Below are positions 10,114-44,677 of a stretch of DNA of 64,000 nucleotides, piece after piece (positions within the stretch are counted from its first letter, which is position 1; the number at the start of each line of letters is the position of its first letter). The notes beneath the pieces were generated by a model. That model was not told the DNA's origin. It ran no database searches and was given only the letters and a program-made list of their open reading frames with translations. This stretch comes from Aurelia coerulea (Eukaryota; Cnidaria; Scyphozoa; Semaeostomeae; Ulmaridae): positions 9,074,501 through 9,138,500 of the forward strand of contig CM076944.1 of assembly GCA_039566865.1 (NCBI GenBank). The letters run 5' to 3'. The translations under genes were made by a program, and so were the position numbers.

Positions 10114-12238
10114 GCAGTCCCAGGGGGGGTACTCTGGTATGTTTAGGATAGCATATGAGTCAAATCTTTCAATAGGGCACCGGGAAACCCGCAAATCTTC
10201 CAATTTCACGCTTTTAAGCCAATGATTTTGTCGTATTCCGATCACATGACTGAATATAAGGCTTTCGAGATAAATTTTCTAGTACCTTCACGAAAATAAA
10301 AATGGATATTCGAGTAATAAAGATACAGAGCTGGTTTTACCACGAATCGATGCGAGAGGCCTCACTCCACAGTTGTTTTTCTGCATTTGGTTAAAATCTC
10401 TTCAGGGATCGGCGTTACATCGAATTTCATTCCTTCGAAAATTGGCCTATGTTCAAGAATTCTTCAGGAACGCTGCAAATAAGATATAGCTTTCAAAATT
10501 TCACATGTTACGTGAATTATGTCCAGGAATAACATGAAAGTATTTGTTTGTGTGATTTTCGAAAATCCTAGACGAATTAAAGCTATTTGCTGCGAAGAAA
10601 GCTAATGGGCCTACCTTCACCCGCAGCAAAATCCAGTAATCAGCATTAAATCACTCTTTCTCGCAATAATAACCAGCGGATACATTAACTAATAACTTCA
10701 CCACAAATCCAATTTCTTTTCACCATTTTATCATCGATAATTTCGATAAAATGTGACAAGACTTCACATCCTCTGCAGCAAACCGTCCAACTACCGTAGA
10801 TTCAAAGTTTTCCTGTTGCAAACACCAGGAAAGCTTGCATAAAACAAAAGGTTGTGCAAGGCTCATGTCTCCCATATGACACAGCAAATAGTTACCTTTG
10901 ATAATAGATTGTACACCTTTGAGAATAGATTGCAGGGGAAATTTCTTTGCACAAATTATGTACTTTTCCGAGAATTTGCAATCTTTGAGAAATGTTTTAA
11001 TTGCTCTTTATTTTGCAACGGTAGAATGCCTCAAGGAGTGTGCAATCTATTCTCAAAGGTGTCATTTTGCTGTGTCATATGGGAGACCTAAGTCTTGCAA
11101 AGCCTTTTGTTTTATGCAAGTCTTGCAAGACTTCCAACGTGTTTGCAACAAGAAAACTTTGAATCGACGGTAGTTGGACGGTTTACTGCAGGGGATGTGA
11201 AGTCTTGTCACATTTTATCGAAATTATGGATGATAAAATGGTAGAAAGAAATTGGATTTGTGGTGAAGTTATTCGTTAATGTATCCGCTGGTTATTATTG
11301 CGAGAAAGAGTGATTTAATGCCGATTACTGGGATTTTGCTGCGGGTGAAGGTAGGACCATTAGCTTTCTTCGCAGCAAATAGCTTTAATTCGTCTAGGAT
11401 TTTCGAAAATCACACAAACAAATATTTTCATGTTATTCCTAGACATAATTCACGTAACATGTGAAATTTTAAAAGCTATATCTTATTTGCAGCGTTCCTG
11501 AAGAATTCTTGAACATAGGCAAATTTTCGAAGGAATAAAATTCGATGTAACGCCGATTCCTGACAAGATTTTAACCAAATGCAGAAAAACAACTGTGGAG
11601 TGAGGCCTCTCGAATCGATTCGTGGTAAAACCAGCTCTGTATCTTTATTACTCGAATATCCATTTTTATTTTCGTGAAGGTACTCAAAAATTTATCTCGA
11701 AAGCTTATATTCAGTCATGTGATCGGAATACTACGATATCATTGGCTTAAAAGCGTGAAATTGGAAGATTTGCGGGTTTCCCTGTGCCCTATTGAAAGAT
11801 TTGACTCATATATGCTGTTTAGGATAGGGATGATCAGGTAACCTTTCAGGGTCTAAATCGTCATTTTTGGGTCAATGATTTGTACAGTTATTATTTTGGG
11901 TTCCTGAAATTTTGGCTTACTTTGTTGGGTCTCATATATAGGAAAAATTTAAAATATTGGGAAAAATAAAATTGATGAACGAAATTAAAATCAAGTGAAA
12001 TTCTTAAAATCCAAAAATTTAAAAAGATCCGAATACGTTAAAGGAAATCTAGTCAGTTAGGGCACTTTTCTACAAATTTAAGATACTGATTTGATAACTT
12101 TTGGGTATGTAGGGTCAGAAAAGATATTATTTTTTGTCTAGTTTCATGCCAGCAATTTTTTGTGATGGGTTGATATGTTGTTTCCCATCCTGAGCTTCCC
12201 TATGATAAACATACATGAGAGCCCCCCCCCCCTGGGGT
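10114..12238. mobile_element. G-run element interrupted by a foldback element
   Basis: The outer element begins CCCAGGGGGGGTACTC and ends GAGAGCCCCCCCCCCTGGGG. Its body (10114-10149 joined to 11826-12238) was split by insertion of the 1667-bp foldback at 10150-11816. Confidence 0.7.
10150..11816. mobile_element. Foldback element with 9-bp TSD, Mutator-like type (copy 1)
   Basis: The ends AGCATATGAGTCAAATC and its inverse bound two arms of about 0.7-0.8 kb that are reverse complements. The perfect flanking duplication is GTTTAGGAT (10141-10149 and 11817-11825). Long inverted arms with a 9-bp TSD are typical of Mutator-like foldbacks; the family assignment is inference because no transposase is present. 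Copy 2 is at 26914-28595. Confidence 0.85.
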
Positions 12239-12709
12239 CGTTTCTATGGGTTGTAGTCAATTAGGTAGCCGCAAAGATTGCCATTCATCAAATGCAAACA
12301 TAATAGTATCTGTTTATAATCGTAGTATCTGCATTCAATATTCATTCAATATATGCATGGCACCTGTTTCAGCTTATTTGTCAACAAATTATCACTCTCC
12401 CGTATGCCATCTCTAGACTCAATACATGTTGCAGTCTCATTCTTAGACTGAACTGATACCGCTACAACTATGACTCATTTCCCTTCACTTGCTGGCACGG
12501 ATTAGCTTCATGCTGATATTATATATACCCCAATATGGATTAAATCGCCTTCTATGTTTCTCAGAACTACCGAGCCTAATTCGCCTTAAAAAGCAGTTTT
12601 TTTCAGAACGGCTTTACCATAAAACTTAAAGGTGTCCCAAAATAGTACTCCCGTTTCAAATATCACAAAAATTCCCTTATGAAACCTATCATAAAATTTC
12701 TTCTTGATC
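12239..12709. other. Unassigned DNA with a partial mariner-type end
   Basis: AGGTGTCCCAAAATAGTAC at about 12630 resembles the terminal motif of the neighbouring element but has no partner. No gene was seen. Confidence 0.45.
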
Positions 12710-12711
12710 TA

Positions 12712-13316
12712 CAGGGTGTCCCAAAAAAATGTGTCCCGTTTGTCTGAAGATTGCAACAAAACGGTAAAAGATTCTCACCAAACTTTTGCATGATGTTGTT
12801 CTTCGGATGTTCAATTAAAGTTTGCCACCATCCCCATAAAAATCCGTTGAACAATGATGGAGCTATGTCTTTTAGGAGACCAAATTTGCCTGATCACTGA
12901 AACCAGCGGTCGGCCATTTTGTCTTACTATTTTGCAGCGATAAATAGCTTTATGGAATGAAAATGAAACATCAGCCTTCAATGTCATAGCTCTCGTGAAA
13001 ATTCCGATAATCCACAGAGAGTTCCATTATTTCTGACCTCTCAGAAATTATTTCTTCCCTTACGTGAAGACACTTATCACTGCAAAATAGAAAGGCAAAA
13101 TGGCCGACTGCTGGTTTCAGTAGTTAGGCAAAATTGGTCTCCTGAAGGTCGTAGCTCCATCATTTTTCAACGGATTTCTACGGGGATGGTGGCAAACTTT
13201 AATTGAACATCAGAAAAGCACCATTATGCAAAAGTTTGGCGAGAATCTTTTGCCGTTTTATCGCAATCTTCAGACAAACAGGGCACATTTTTTTTGGGAC
13301 ACCCTGTATTTTATCA
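12712..13316. mobile_element. Mariner-type foldback element (TA TSD)
   Basis: The ends CAGGGTGTCCCAAAAAAA and TTTTTTTGGGACACCCTG are flanked by TA on both sides. The arms pair for more than 200 bp (for example GCAAAAGTTTGGCGAGAATC against its left-arm partner). The ends resemble those of Tc1/mariner elements. No transposase ORF. Confidence 0.82.
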
Positions 13317-13371
13317 ATGATCCAAATATATTTTAAGATGATGAAATGTTTGTTCTTGTAAACTAAAGGGT

Positions 13372-13395
13372 CAGGGGCGTAGCCAAAGGGGGGTG

Positions 13396-13428
<33 letters not shown>

Positions 13429-14188
13429 GCCGCACCCCCCAACATTCAGTTTGTCGGCAAATTGATAATATCTGTCGGCAAATCAAAAACGTTTCCTTGG
13501 TACTGGTACTACTGAGTGTCTGTCGGCGAATACAGTTTCCAAATCTTTCAAAAGGTTAGTGTGAAACTCAGTGACTGATTTCTATTTCTTTGAACTGAAT
13601 GACTGAACGATCTTGGGTCTTGGGAGAGGCATTCTAAGCCAAAGTAGAATGCATATTCTCAAAATTTCCTGGTGGCTTTGCCCCCAGACCTACTTATTTC
13701 AATATCCCATTTGTCTTAACCTATGCGTGTCATTGGCTATAGGGTTCCCTATTTGCTACTGCTCCTTCAAGCAATTTCATCAAAATAATTTGAAGAGCAA
13801 GCTGTACTCTGACATGTTCGTTTACTTTCCTTTGCTAAGATGGGTATAAATTCTCAATGCAAATTCAATAAAACATCCTGCCCATTTTGTGTTCATTGCA
13901 GCCATTTTTACGATGCTAAATAAAACTAAAATGGGCGCTACCTTATTTTCCGAGCGTCTGAAGGGCGGGGTCACAAAAAATTTTCTAGCCCACGCCCCAT
14001 AAACCCCCCCCCACTCATCAAGTGCTGCGTATGCCCCTGAAATACTATGCCAAGTGTCTACATTTTGAATTTAATCATCCATTGCTTATACGTTTCAAAC
14101 TTTGATGATATATAATGGCATTTTCGTTTTTTTGTCGGCAAATTGAGGTGTCTGCACCCCCCAACAATTTTCTTTAGCTTCGCCCCTG
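13372..14188. mobile_element. hAT-type non-autonomous element (8-bp TSD TAAAGGGT)
   Basis: CAGGGGCGTAGCCAAAGG at the left and CTTCGCCCCTG at the right are bounded by perfect TAAAGGGT copies (13364-13371 and 14189-14196). Subterminal GCACCCCCCAACA and TGTCGGCAAA motifs repeat at both ends. A long G run lies at 13399-13427. Confidence 0.85.
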
Positions 14189-14480
14189 TAAAGGGTATAA
14201 AATGACGCGTTGATAAATGTTATTTTGAGCCATACTCCTCAAGCAACATCATTAATCTAGCCTAAGAAGCCATGTTATTCAGACTTTTTTAGCATCTTTC
14301 CAGACTACAGTAATCATTTGCATTTAGTTCTAACATTTTGACCAAACTAGAAGCTTAGTAAACAAAGAGAAATTAATCTGGTCATCACCAGTGCTGTTTG
14401 CAGTATGCTTCAAGTCAAGGCCACCCTAAAAAGAGCTACATTTGCTAATTTCAAAACCAATCACAACATTAGCTATACCT

Positions 14481-15004
14481 AGCATAGGTTCCAAATCTTT
14501 AACTCGGCGTAAAAAGGTGGGTATATTATTCGAGGACATATTTCTTCTGATTGAATGGCTGGAAAGAAACTTTCGATTCTTACCTATAATTCTACCGTAG
14601 GACTTTCCAGAAATTTTGAATATTTTTCAAAATTACAGCATATTTTACATTTCAGCTCATTTTAGGATATGACGTCATTAAATTTCTAAATCATAAACCA
14701 GATGAGTGACAGACGTTTGCTTGATACCATATTGTAGGCATCCATAAACTATAATTCTCTTCGAAATTACTTCATGTTGCGTCAAACGGTTTAAAAATTG
14801 CGATGGTTTTAAGTTTTTTTGAAATTTTTTTTTTAATTCTTGAAAAGGAGAAAAACACTCTAATTCTGAAAGTATTAAAGACTTCAGAAAATTCCAACGG
14901 TAGGATTATAGAGAAATAGCTAAAGTTTCGTTGAAATCATTCAGTTCAAAGAAATAGGTCACTCAATTTTACATAAGCCTTTTTAATGATTTGGAACCTA
15001 TGCT
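14481..15004. mobile_element. AGCATAGG element with 9-bp TSD (copy 1)
   Basis: AGCATAGGTTCC at one end and GGAACCTATGCT at the other, flanked by perfect GCTATACCT (14472-14480 and 15005-15013). The second copy at 39868-40397 is inverted. A diverged fragment lies at about 37430-37525. Confidence 0.88.
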
Positions 15005-15676
15005 GCTATACCTAGGAAAACAGTTTGGCATTTGATCTTCTTGTCAAAAATAAATTTGAAGATCGACCATGTGAGCGAATTTTGGTGATAGTTCAAACAG
15101 GAGCACTTTTTTGGGACGCCCCTCAGCTATCAGTACTCAAATGAATGTTTCTTCCAGCCATAACTGCAAAAACGCCTTCCTCTAAGCCATAGTCTGATTA
15201 GCACACAAGGGCAACAGTTAGTTATTTTTTTTACCATTTTCATAATATAATATAATATAAGTGTCTCTATGTTAAGTGAAGGTCTTAGGGTTGGCTTGTT
15301 GTATATTTCCATCCTCCCTTTGCTATCGTTTGTAATTGTTTTGTTATTGTAAATCTAAAGAGAATTTAAAAGAGGCAACGAAAATTTGTAGCCGATAGAG
15401 ATTTTTGTCCAGTTTTACAGCTCTAAGGAAACAAGGTCCTCACTAGAGAGACAACAGCAATATTGCAATGAGATAAGCGAAAGTTCAGGGTCTTGGGGAG
15501 TGAGGCTATGCCCTTTCTTTAGACACGCAAGCCTGGTTTCTTTTTAAACTGTTTCTGCTCTTTATTGCTCGTTTTAGTTGTTTGCTGCTTGATCCTTCGC
15601 TTTTTCTACAACTTTGCTCGTTTTGATTTTTTCTTCGCCTTTGCTTTTTTTTATCTTCTTCTTTGTTTGCTCATAG

Positions 15677-15878
15677 GTAGTTAGACACTGCTTGTGTGCT
15701 TCTATGGAGGAGCGCTGGATAATATGTATCTGCGGGGGAAATTTTCTTATAGTACTGCGGAGGAGATATCGGAAGAACGAAAATATATCTCCTCCGCAGT
15801 ACTATAATAAAATTCCCCCCCCCAGATACCTATTATCCAGCGCTCCTCCATAGAAGCACACTAGCAGTGTCTAACTAC
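15677..15878. mobile_element. 202-bp near-perfect hairpin element
   Basis: Arms of about 93 bp starting GTAGTTAGACACTGCT pair almost without mismatch around a loop of about 15 bases (near CGGAAGAACGAAA). The arms include GGAGGAGATAT and a G/C run. It is too long and too perfect for chance. Confidence 0.9.
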
Positions 15879-16194
15879 CCATGGTTTGCTCTGATTTTGA
15901 GGCTGCTTGCTCCATTCTGTTCAGAAAATTGCCAGTTTGCACTTTTCACTCAAAGTCCATGCTGAAATTTCAACACCGGCCGAGTCTCCGAGCAGCAAGT
16001 GCAACCCATATATATTGAGTATTAACTCATTCATTTCATTTAATTTTATAGTATTTATACAGGGTAAGTATTCAACGTATAATAGAGAATTGATTTATGA
16101 ACTGTCCTGTCAAAAGAAAAAAAAACAACTTACAATATCAAGATAAAAACTAAGTGATATATATAAGAATTAAAAGTCAAAAGGAAAAGCGGGC

Positions 16195-16390
16195 TTATGT
16201 CCAGGATCTGGCATTTTTCAAAGACGATTTGAATTGCGTGAAAGTATTGGTCATCTCATTTTCTCTTTTTAGTTTGTTCCAAAGTTTGGCTCCTCTATAT
16301 GAGAAGCATTTTTGGCCACATGCGGTTTTTAGTAATGGCACATAAAGGTCAGTGCTGGTATTACGAAGCAGTCTAGAGACTCAGCCTCTT
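16195..16390 (-). pseudogene. C-terminal fragment of a non-LTR retrotransposon
   Basis: The minus frame reads LLKTACGQKCFSYRGAKLWN and ends NARSWT-stop. The FSYRGAKLWN signature matches the LINE C-terminus also seen at 2102-2221. No catalytic core remains. Confidence 0.75.
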
Positions 16391-16411
16391 TCATGTAAGC
16401 AATGCGAGGGC

Positions 16412-16880
16412 TTAAAGGACAAGTCCGAGGTTGGTATCATTGATGATAAAATACAAGATAATACTGCTATGAATGATGTATGATACTTTTTCCCATTATT
16501 TTTCGCCTTCTCCTTGTGAAATTACGTATTCAAATAAGCAATTTGAGCAAAGTGACGTCGCATGGCGCAAACGGAAACGAGGCTGTGTGATTGTTTTTTC
16601 GCCTCTTTATCGCAGCAAGCCTCTTTATCGTGTTTTCTTGCCATTTCCAACGCATGAGTACATGATAAAGAGGCTAGCAGCGATTAAGAGTCAAAAAACA
16701 ATCGCACAGCCTCGTTCTCGTTTGCGCGATATGATGTCACTTCGCTCAAATTGCTTATTTAAATACGTAATTTCACAAGGAGAAGGCAAAAAATAGTGGA
16801 AAAAAGGGTCATACTTCACTCATAGCAGTATTATCTTGTATTTTATCATCAATCATACCAACGCCGGACTTGTCCTTTAA
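16412..16880. mobile_element. piggyBac-type short inverted-repeat element (TTAA TSD)
   Basis: TTAAAGGACAAGTCCG and CGGACTTGTCCTTTAA bound the element, with TTAA at 16412-16415 and 16877-16880. The two arms pair over nearly their whole length of about 190 bp (for example ACAAGATAATACTGCTATGA). The 107-codon open frame across it only reads the palindrome. Confidence 0.88.
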
Positions 16881-17195
16881 AGAATTAGATCGTCAAGCGA
16901 GCTGGAAGTCGGCTTGTGTTGTAGAAAGAAATTTCAGTTCCTTGATTCAGTATTTCAGCAATCTCCGTAATCATTCCATGGTTGCCAAGTGCGTGCAAGA
17001 TTGAGCTGTAAACAGGTTATCGAAAAAGCAATATCGTAAGCAATAGTACTGATGGTGTAGATCCAATTTCTTGTATAGATCTGAATAATTGATCATTATT
17101 TGAAGAAGGTGAGCTGATTCATTTAGATAGGAAGTATACAGTGTCTTCCATTTGAAGATTCATCATTCAAGCAGGCGAGATTTACAACTGCAAGC

Positions 17196-38718
<21,523 letters not shown>

Positions 38719-38814
38719 ATTGGGATTCCAAGAAAGAGATGATTCATTTAAGGTAAAGAAACGATGCCATCAAGGATGCCATGGCCATAGGAAATATGCA
38801 GTTGTGTTGACATA

Positions 38815-39563
38815 CAGGGTGTCCCAGAAAAAATTATTCGACGTTTGATAAATGCTAAAAATAACGTAACATGTACATGCTCCTGGTAAGAGAAACCTGT
38901 TCCTAAGATTTGAAATTCATTTAGATGCCAGAATCTTGCGAATCCGCTAAGAATTCACGGAGTTACAAGCGTTCAAAGTTCAAGTTGGTGCGAAAGCTGA
39001 AACCAGACGCCCCTAACTAACTTGTTTTCCTAAAAGTCGTCCTAAAATCGAGGTAAAAGAAGACTGTCAAATGTTTTACCTCTCGTCGATATCAGAGCAA
39101 AACAAATAGGACTTCCAAAGTTATCTAATATTTGTAACCGTTGCCAAAATTTACTTAAGAATGCATATATCTAAAAACATGGAATGAAAACTTAATCAAT
39201 GAGAGACGGAGCCATTCCAAATTGTGCTGAACAGGATTCCTCCAAGCATCCACAACCTTGATTCAATGTTATAGAAAGCTAGTTTATCAAAAGTGCTTTT
39301 AAAACTCCATTTGACTTTCTTTGAATAAACGAGATTCTACTTTCACAAAATATGCAATTTTGGGGCGTCTGGATTCAACTTTCGCACAAACGTGATCTTC
39401 GAAAGCTCGTAACTCCGTGAATATTTAGCCGATTTGCTAGCTTCTGGTGTCTAAAATTATTCTAAAATCTCAGCAATCTGGTTATTTTATCATAGAGCCC
39501 GTTCAGCATTTCGTTATTTTTTAACATTTAATCAAACGTCGAACAGATTTTTGGGACACCCTG
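38815..39563. mobile_element. Mariner-type foldback element (TA TSD)
   Basis: CAGGGTGTCCCAGAAAAA and TTTTTGGGACACCCTG, with TA outside each end. The arms pair through GGGGCGTCTGG, CGTAACTCCGTGAA and CGACGTTTGAT motifs. No transposase ORF. It inserts 97 bases after the gene 2 stop codon. Confidence 0.85.
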
Positions 39564-39867
39564 TACAATGTTCTATTTTGGCAATAATCGGTCTTGTTTG
39601 ATAACGGAGCAATGCTCAGCAACCTGAGACTTTTAGCTATTTCTCTGTTGCCATTTGATCTCACAAATTCATCACTTTATTCTTGTATCTAAACTTTAAC
39701 TTTGTCACATACAGCACTTTGATTGACAACATTTGTTTTTATTACTGAACAAATCAACGTCTGTAATATAAACATGGGAAACTATTATTACTTTATCATC
39801 ATGTAAAATGAATGTGCAAGTGCATCGCATCATGTGATTAGTTTGCACAACTGACGCGCTGAGAAGA

Positions 39868-40397
39868 AGCATAGGTTCCAAATCTTTAAAAAGGCTGGTG
39901 TAAACTTGGGTGACCTATTTCTTTACACTGAATGACTTCAAAGAAACTTTAGCTATTTCTCTATAATTCTACCGTTTGACTTTTCTGAAATCTTTAATAT
40001 TTTCAGAATTAGAGTGTTTTTTTTTTCTTTTTGAAGATATTCAAGAAAAATGTTCAAAAAAACTTGAAACCATCGTAATTTCTAAACCGTGTGACGCAAC
40101 ATGAAGTAATTTCGAAGAGGACTATGGTTTATGGATGCCTACAATATGATATCAAGCAAAAGTCTGTCACTCATCTGGTTTATGATTTAGAAATTTGATG
40201 ACGTTACATCCTAAAATGAGCTGAAATGGTAAATACGCTGTAATTTTGAAAAATATGCAAAATTTCTGGAAAGTCCAACTTTAGAATTACAAATAAATAC
40301 CTAAAGTTTCTCTTTAGCTATTCAATCAGAAGAAATAAGTCATTGAATTTTACACCCATCTTTTTACGCCGAGTTAAAGATTTGGAACCTATGCTCT
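39868..40397. mobile_element. AGCATAGG element with 9-bp TSD (copy 2)
   Basis: Reverse orientation relative to 14481-15004. Perfect CTGAGAAGA duplication at 39859-39867 and 40398-40406. Internal identity is high (for example ATATGATATCAAGCAAA against the complement of copy 1). Confidence 0.88.
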
Positions 40398-40984
40398 GAG
40401 AAGAACACTTTAGCATAATTGGTCAGTCAGGAGAGCTGAGTTTGGATGTACAATTATGCCAGATCACTGGTTAATGTTACAGCTTGAAGGTTTGATTTTT
40501 TTCGCATTTTGTTTTATGTTTGCAACCTGTAGTGTTGTACTTACTCGTAGGAAATAAGAGGATAACACGAAACAGTTTAGATTGCAAAAACATGTATAAT
40601 ATGTACAGTATAGTAATATGTAATATATAGCATTATGTATAAAGCATATCGCCATTGTTTCTCTGTCCTTGTTTTGTTTTTGTTTAAAGAGGCTGGGTCA
40701 CGTAGTTTTAACAAACTTCATTTGAAACGACGATTTTGCAGTTTTTTGAAAGGCCATGTACCATGCAGATTTTCCACTACTCTTCTAATAAAATGAAGGT
40801 TTTATTTTGAAGATGGATTTTTGGATTTCGCAGAGAAACAAAGAAACATTCCTGTGTGCTGTAAGGTTACAAAGATATCTGTGGATTTTTAGAAGTAACT
40901 TTATCGTGGATTCAACCCATCCACAGGAAGCCCAGGTGGTTGATTGAACGATATTAAGTTTAAAACTTCAAAATAGTGAATAGG

Positions 40985-41164
40985 CCTTTTAACTATTCTG
41001 AAAAGAATCAGAATCGAACGATATTTTGCCTCATTTTGTAGAACTTTCGAATGTGCACAATAGTGATACAAGCTCTAACGCCACTCGATCGAACCTCGCG
41101 TATCAAAATGTTTGCAAATAACGCTCGATCCAGGCTCTTTTGTAGATTAGCTAAAAGGTCTATT
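40985..41164. mobile_element. AGACCTTTTAGCTA-family short element
   Basis: A diverged relative of 5571-5756 in opposite orientation (ATAGGCCTTTTAACTATTCT at the left, AGCTAAAAGGTCTAT at the right). A third copy is at about 42505-42645. Confidence 0.65.
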
Positions 41165-41276
41165 GTAATACTTTTGAGTCTTATTTGTTGCACTTCTCTT
41201 CGGCTGTATTGTGTTGACTTATGACGATGAGTCTCTCGTTTCCCTGTGCACTTTGACTTGTTGATGGCGCTTCGGT

Positions 41277-41710
41277 CTAGACTCACGAAATAGTCCCAGT
41301 TATCGCAACAACAACAGCAATAGCAATGACAACAACAACAACAATATATACTTTTTGCTCAAACTGGGACTTATGGACTTTCACATCAAAAAGTGGGACG
41401 AAAATAAACAATGGGCGCACAGATTTTTCTGTGCCCTTGGAAACGAGGTTAATGGTCTCTTTTCGGTAGTTGGAGAATTTCAGGAGCCGTGCGTGTTGGC
41501 GTGCACTATTGCTAGATGAAGATTGCCTTCAAAATGAAGAAATTCTTGTTAAAACTGAAAGGTTAATTAATTCTTACATTAAAGAAACATTCATGCGAAT
41601 ACTTGTGGCTTTTGTTTATTGCTAACGTCACTCAAAACTTGAATTTTGAGGCGTTTTATTATCTGATGATTGAGCTGACAATTTAGGCCCACCGCCATTA
41701 CTCACCTTAT
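41277..41710. repeat. 434-bp dispersed repeat, copy 2
   Basis: Near-identical to 34863-35296. Here the element continues rightwards to about 42480 with GAGTCGTAGTTA and CAATCAGTCT motifs seen also at 1620-1740 and 8510-8580, so copy 1 is probably truncated by the foldback at 35300. Confidence 0.88.
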
Positions 41711-42504
41711 CGTACAGCGTTGCTATGGTTTCCATATCGGACATGAAATCGAGGGAAACAATTTCGTCCCAATTTTCAATGTGAAAGTCCATGAGTCGTA
41801 GTTATAGCGTCCATCAGCCTATCAATAGCAATAACTACGAACTTGCAATCAGTCTAGCTTCGGTCAACAGAGAGACTCATTTCCCAACGCTTGTAGGAAA
41901 TGAATAGACTGATTACGATGAGTCCCAGTAATCGCTATCAAAAACGAGACTATTACGCCAGACCGAGACCGCTCTTACTGGGACTCATAATATTACGGCA
42001 ATATTTTTGGACTGACTTTTTTCACTTTTGAACGCCCTTGGGAACGAGGCTGCTATACACAGTCATGTACAAAGTATACAACCAAATACAACGCCATTAG
42101 AATCTCTGCAAATTCGATTGATTGATGTTGACCAACGGAAACTCGAAGCTCAAAGCAGAGTTTCAAGGAGCTTGGCCGGACAGAACAAAGTCTTACGAAC
42201 AAGAATACCATGAAAACAGTTGGCGACAATATCAAATCTTGTACGTAGGTACTATTTTGCTGCTTTCGCTAAGCATTAACTGATTTATTGTGAAGTTTTC
42301 AAATTAATGTATTTCATTTGAACACTACAAATGTTTGTGCTTTTCTGCCTAGGCTCTTATGGAAGCGAGGCAGTCATAGTCATTTCAAAATAATGGCGTT
42401 TGATTATGAGTCGTAGTTAAGAGCGTCCGGCAGTATTTCAATAGCGATAACTACGACCATATCATCAGTCTAGAAACGGAATATCTCGTCACTGATTTTA
42501 CCAA

Positions 42505-42645
42505 TAGACCTTTTCGCTATTCTACACAAGGTTCGATTATGTGGCGTTGGAGCGTCTATCACTATTGTATACATTCGAACATTCTACAATTGTATCAAGC
42601 TATCGTTCGATTCGAATTCTTTTTTCGAATCTTAGCTAAAACATC
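42505..42645. mobile_element. AGACCTTTTAGCTA-family short element, third copy
   Basis: CAATAGACCTTTTCGCTATT at the left, with internal CATTCGAACATTCTACAA and CGTTCGATTCGAATTCTT motifs shared with 5571-5756. Confidence 0.55.
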
Positions 42646-43078
42646 TACTGGGCCTAAATCAATCTGCTACTTTTTTCTCAAAACCACTGATCTTAAAACG
42701 CCATAAAAACGGTTTTCCAGAACTCCTGTACCATAAAATTTGCTATCAGAACTTCGATAAATGTTCATTCTAGCTATCAATGCAAAAAGCGCCTTCCTCT
42801 ATAAGCCATACTCTAATCAGCACATGGGTTTGCGACAAAAACTTGTTGCAGATTGACACTTTTGTCCGGTTTTACAGCTCTATGTCCATAAGGCCCTCAG
42901 TGGAGCGACAACAACAACAACAATTCAACTCAATTTGTTCAGCGTAACTAGAGGGTCTTTATGTAGTGAGGCTATGTATTGTGTTTCCTTTGTTAAATTC
43001 TGTACTGCTTAATTGTTCGAATACGAGAGTTCGAGGTGAAGTAACACTAACGCCGTTCTGTCTTTGGATGGCGGAGTC

Positions 43079-43315
43079 CCGGGGGGGGGGGGGTACTTCA
43101 CATATTTTGGGTACGGGGACGTGCCATCGGGAAGGGTATCGATTTTCACGATTTTGGTATAAGGAACGGTATCGATTTTCACGATTTTGGTATAAGGAAC
43201 GGTATCGATTTTCGCAATTTTGGTTTAAAGAACGATTTTGGTTACCCTGGGTACCAGCCTCTCTAACATAAAAACAGAGAGTCTGGTCTTGTGCGCCCAA
43301 ACCTCGTTCCGGTGC
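43079..43315. mobile_element. G-run element with GGTATCGATTTTCACGATTT units
   Basis: A G run at 43081-43092, then three GGTATCGATTTTCACGATTT-like units, then ACCCTGGGTACCAGCCTCTC and AACAGAGAGTCTGGTCT. The same right-hand part occurs inverted at 49713-49760, so both belong to one family. Confidence 0.65.
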
Positions 43316-43594
43316 GAATCGGCTGAGCTCATTTGAAAAGTAGCTTAGCCTATTCAACGGACTGGAATCTTGGAATACTGGAATCAGACTCCACGAGAGC
43401 CTGGGCCTGCTACTCAGGCCTACTGGAATGACATCGAAGACGAAGAAAGAACTTCTTCGCCATTTGCCAAACTTATCGGGATGAGCGAGTGTTGTGAGAG
43501 GATTTTTGCAAGGAGTTTTCATCCAGCACTGTCAAAGAATCGCAACTGACTCACATATCACACACAGTCAAGAGTGAAAGAAGTCTTCTCGTGA

Positions 43595-43673
43595 AGATCC
43601 AGAATTCAAGATTCAAAATGAAACCCCCTAATTCAAGATCCAGAATTCAAGATTCAAAATGGAAACACCCTAG
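43595..43673. repeat. Two inverted units of the 41-bp minisatellite
   Basis: GATCCAGAATTCAAGATTCA units are the reverse complement of the array at 44678-45190, about 1 kb away, so the two could be arms of one foldback. Confidence 0.75.
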
Positions 43674-44677
43674 TTCGGAATTGAAGAAGTTTTAAATGTT
43701 TCAATTTTGAAAACAAATCATTTTGGATCCGGCAGTTACTGAGTGGAGTTGAATACAATGGATGTTTATTCAAAAATAATTTGACGTGATTTCAGCTATT
43801 AAAGATATATTCAATTCAAGTCAATTCAATTCAATTCAAACTTTATTCATAAGAAATACATGATACATAATACAATGTACTGTAAAACTTATACGACTCA
43901 GAAAAAGCAAAGCTTATCTAGTCTGAGCCGCTTTGAGAACAAAAACAAGCGAAATATATACAAAACATAACGAGAAGAATAGTAGTAGCAAACTGGTAAA
44001 AGTATAATGGTTAATATTATAAAGCGTTATTGGAATATGATGTCCACTAATCTGGATAATGACAAATAGTGAGTTGCGATAAGGTTTTTTGTATGGCCTA
44101 GGCATGAATTTCTGAGAGGCAAATATTGCCTAGGCCAAACAAGGAACTTTCTCGCTTTTCGATATTGGTCAACATCTGGAACAGTGCAAATCATATTGCT
44201 ATGTATTTAAGAGCTGAAATCATTTGAAAGAAATTCAAATAAATTTCCATGATCTGAGACCCTCAACTCATCAGAGCCAAGGAAGCCAAAATTCAAAGTA
44301 AGAAGTTTTAGAAATTGAAACACTGAAAAACTTGGGTAAAACTTGTTGATGAACACAATTTGGAGTTAAAATGTTCACACCAAGTACACCCAACTTTCAG
44401 TTGCTATTACTGTGAGAGAATGTGAAAATCAGATACTAAGCCAGTGTCCAGCATTGCTTACATGAAGGGGCTTTGAAGTTTCTTAGAAGCTCTCTTAAAC
44501 AAGTACCTAAAATGCTGTTAAAAATTTGTATTTACTGTACTGCTCCAAAAATATAAATTACAAAGGTTTTTCTTAGCTTTTTTAATCCAGTTAGCATGGT
44601 TTTTAAACGTTAAAAAAGATTGGGCCTTAAGTTTCCTAGATTAGCGCAGTTCACTTAAAAAATCACTGGAACACCAT

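Noticed and set aside
16473..16796. A 107-codon plus frame
   Set aside because: It lies wholly in the TTAA-flanked palindrome; its second half is the inverse of the first.
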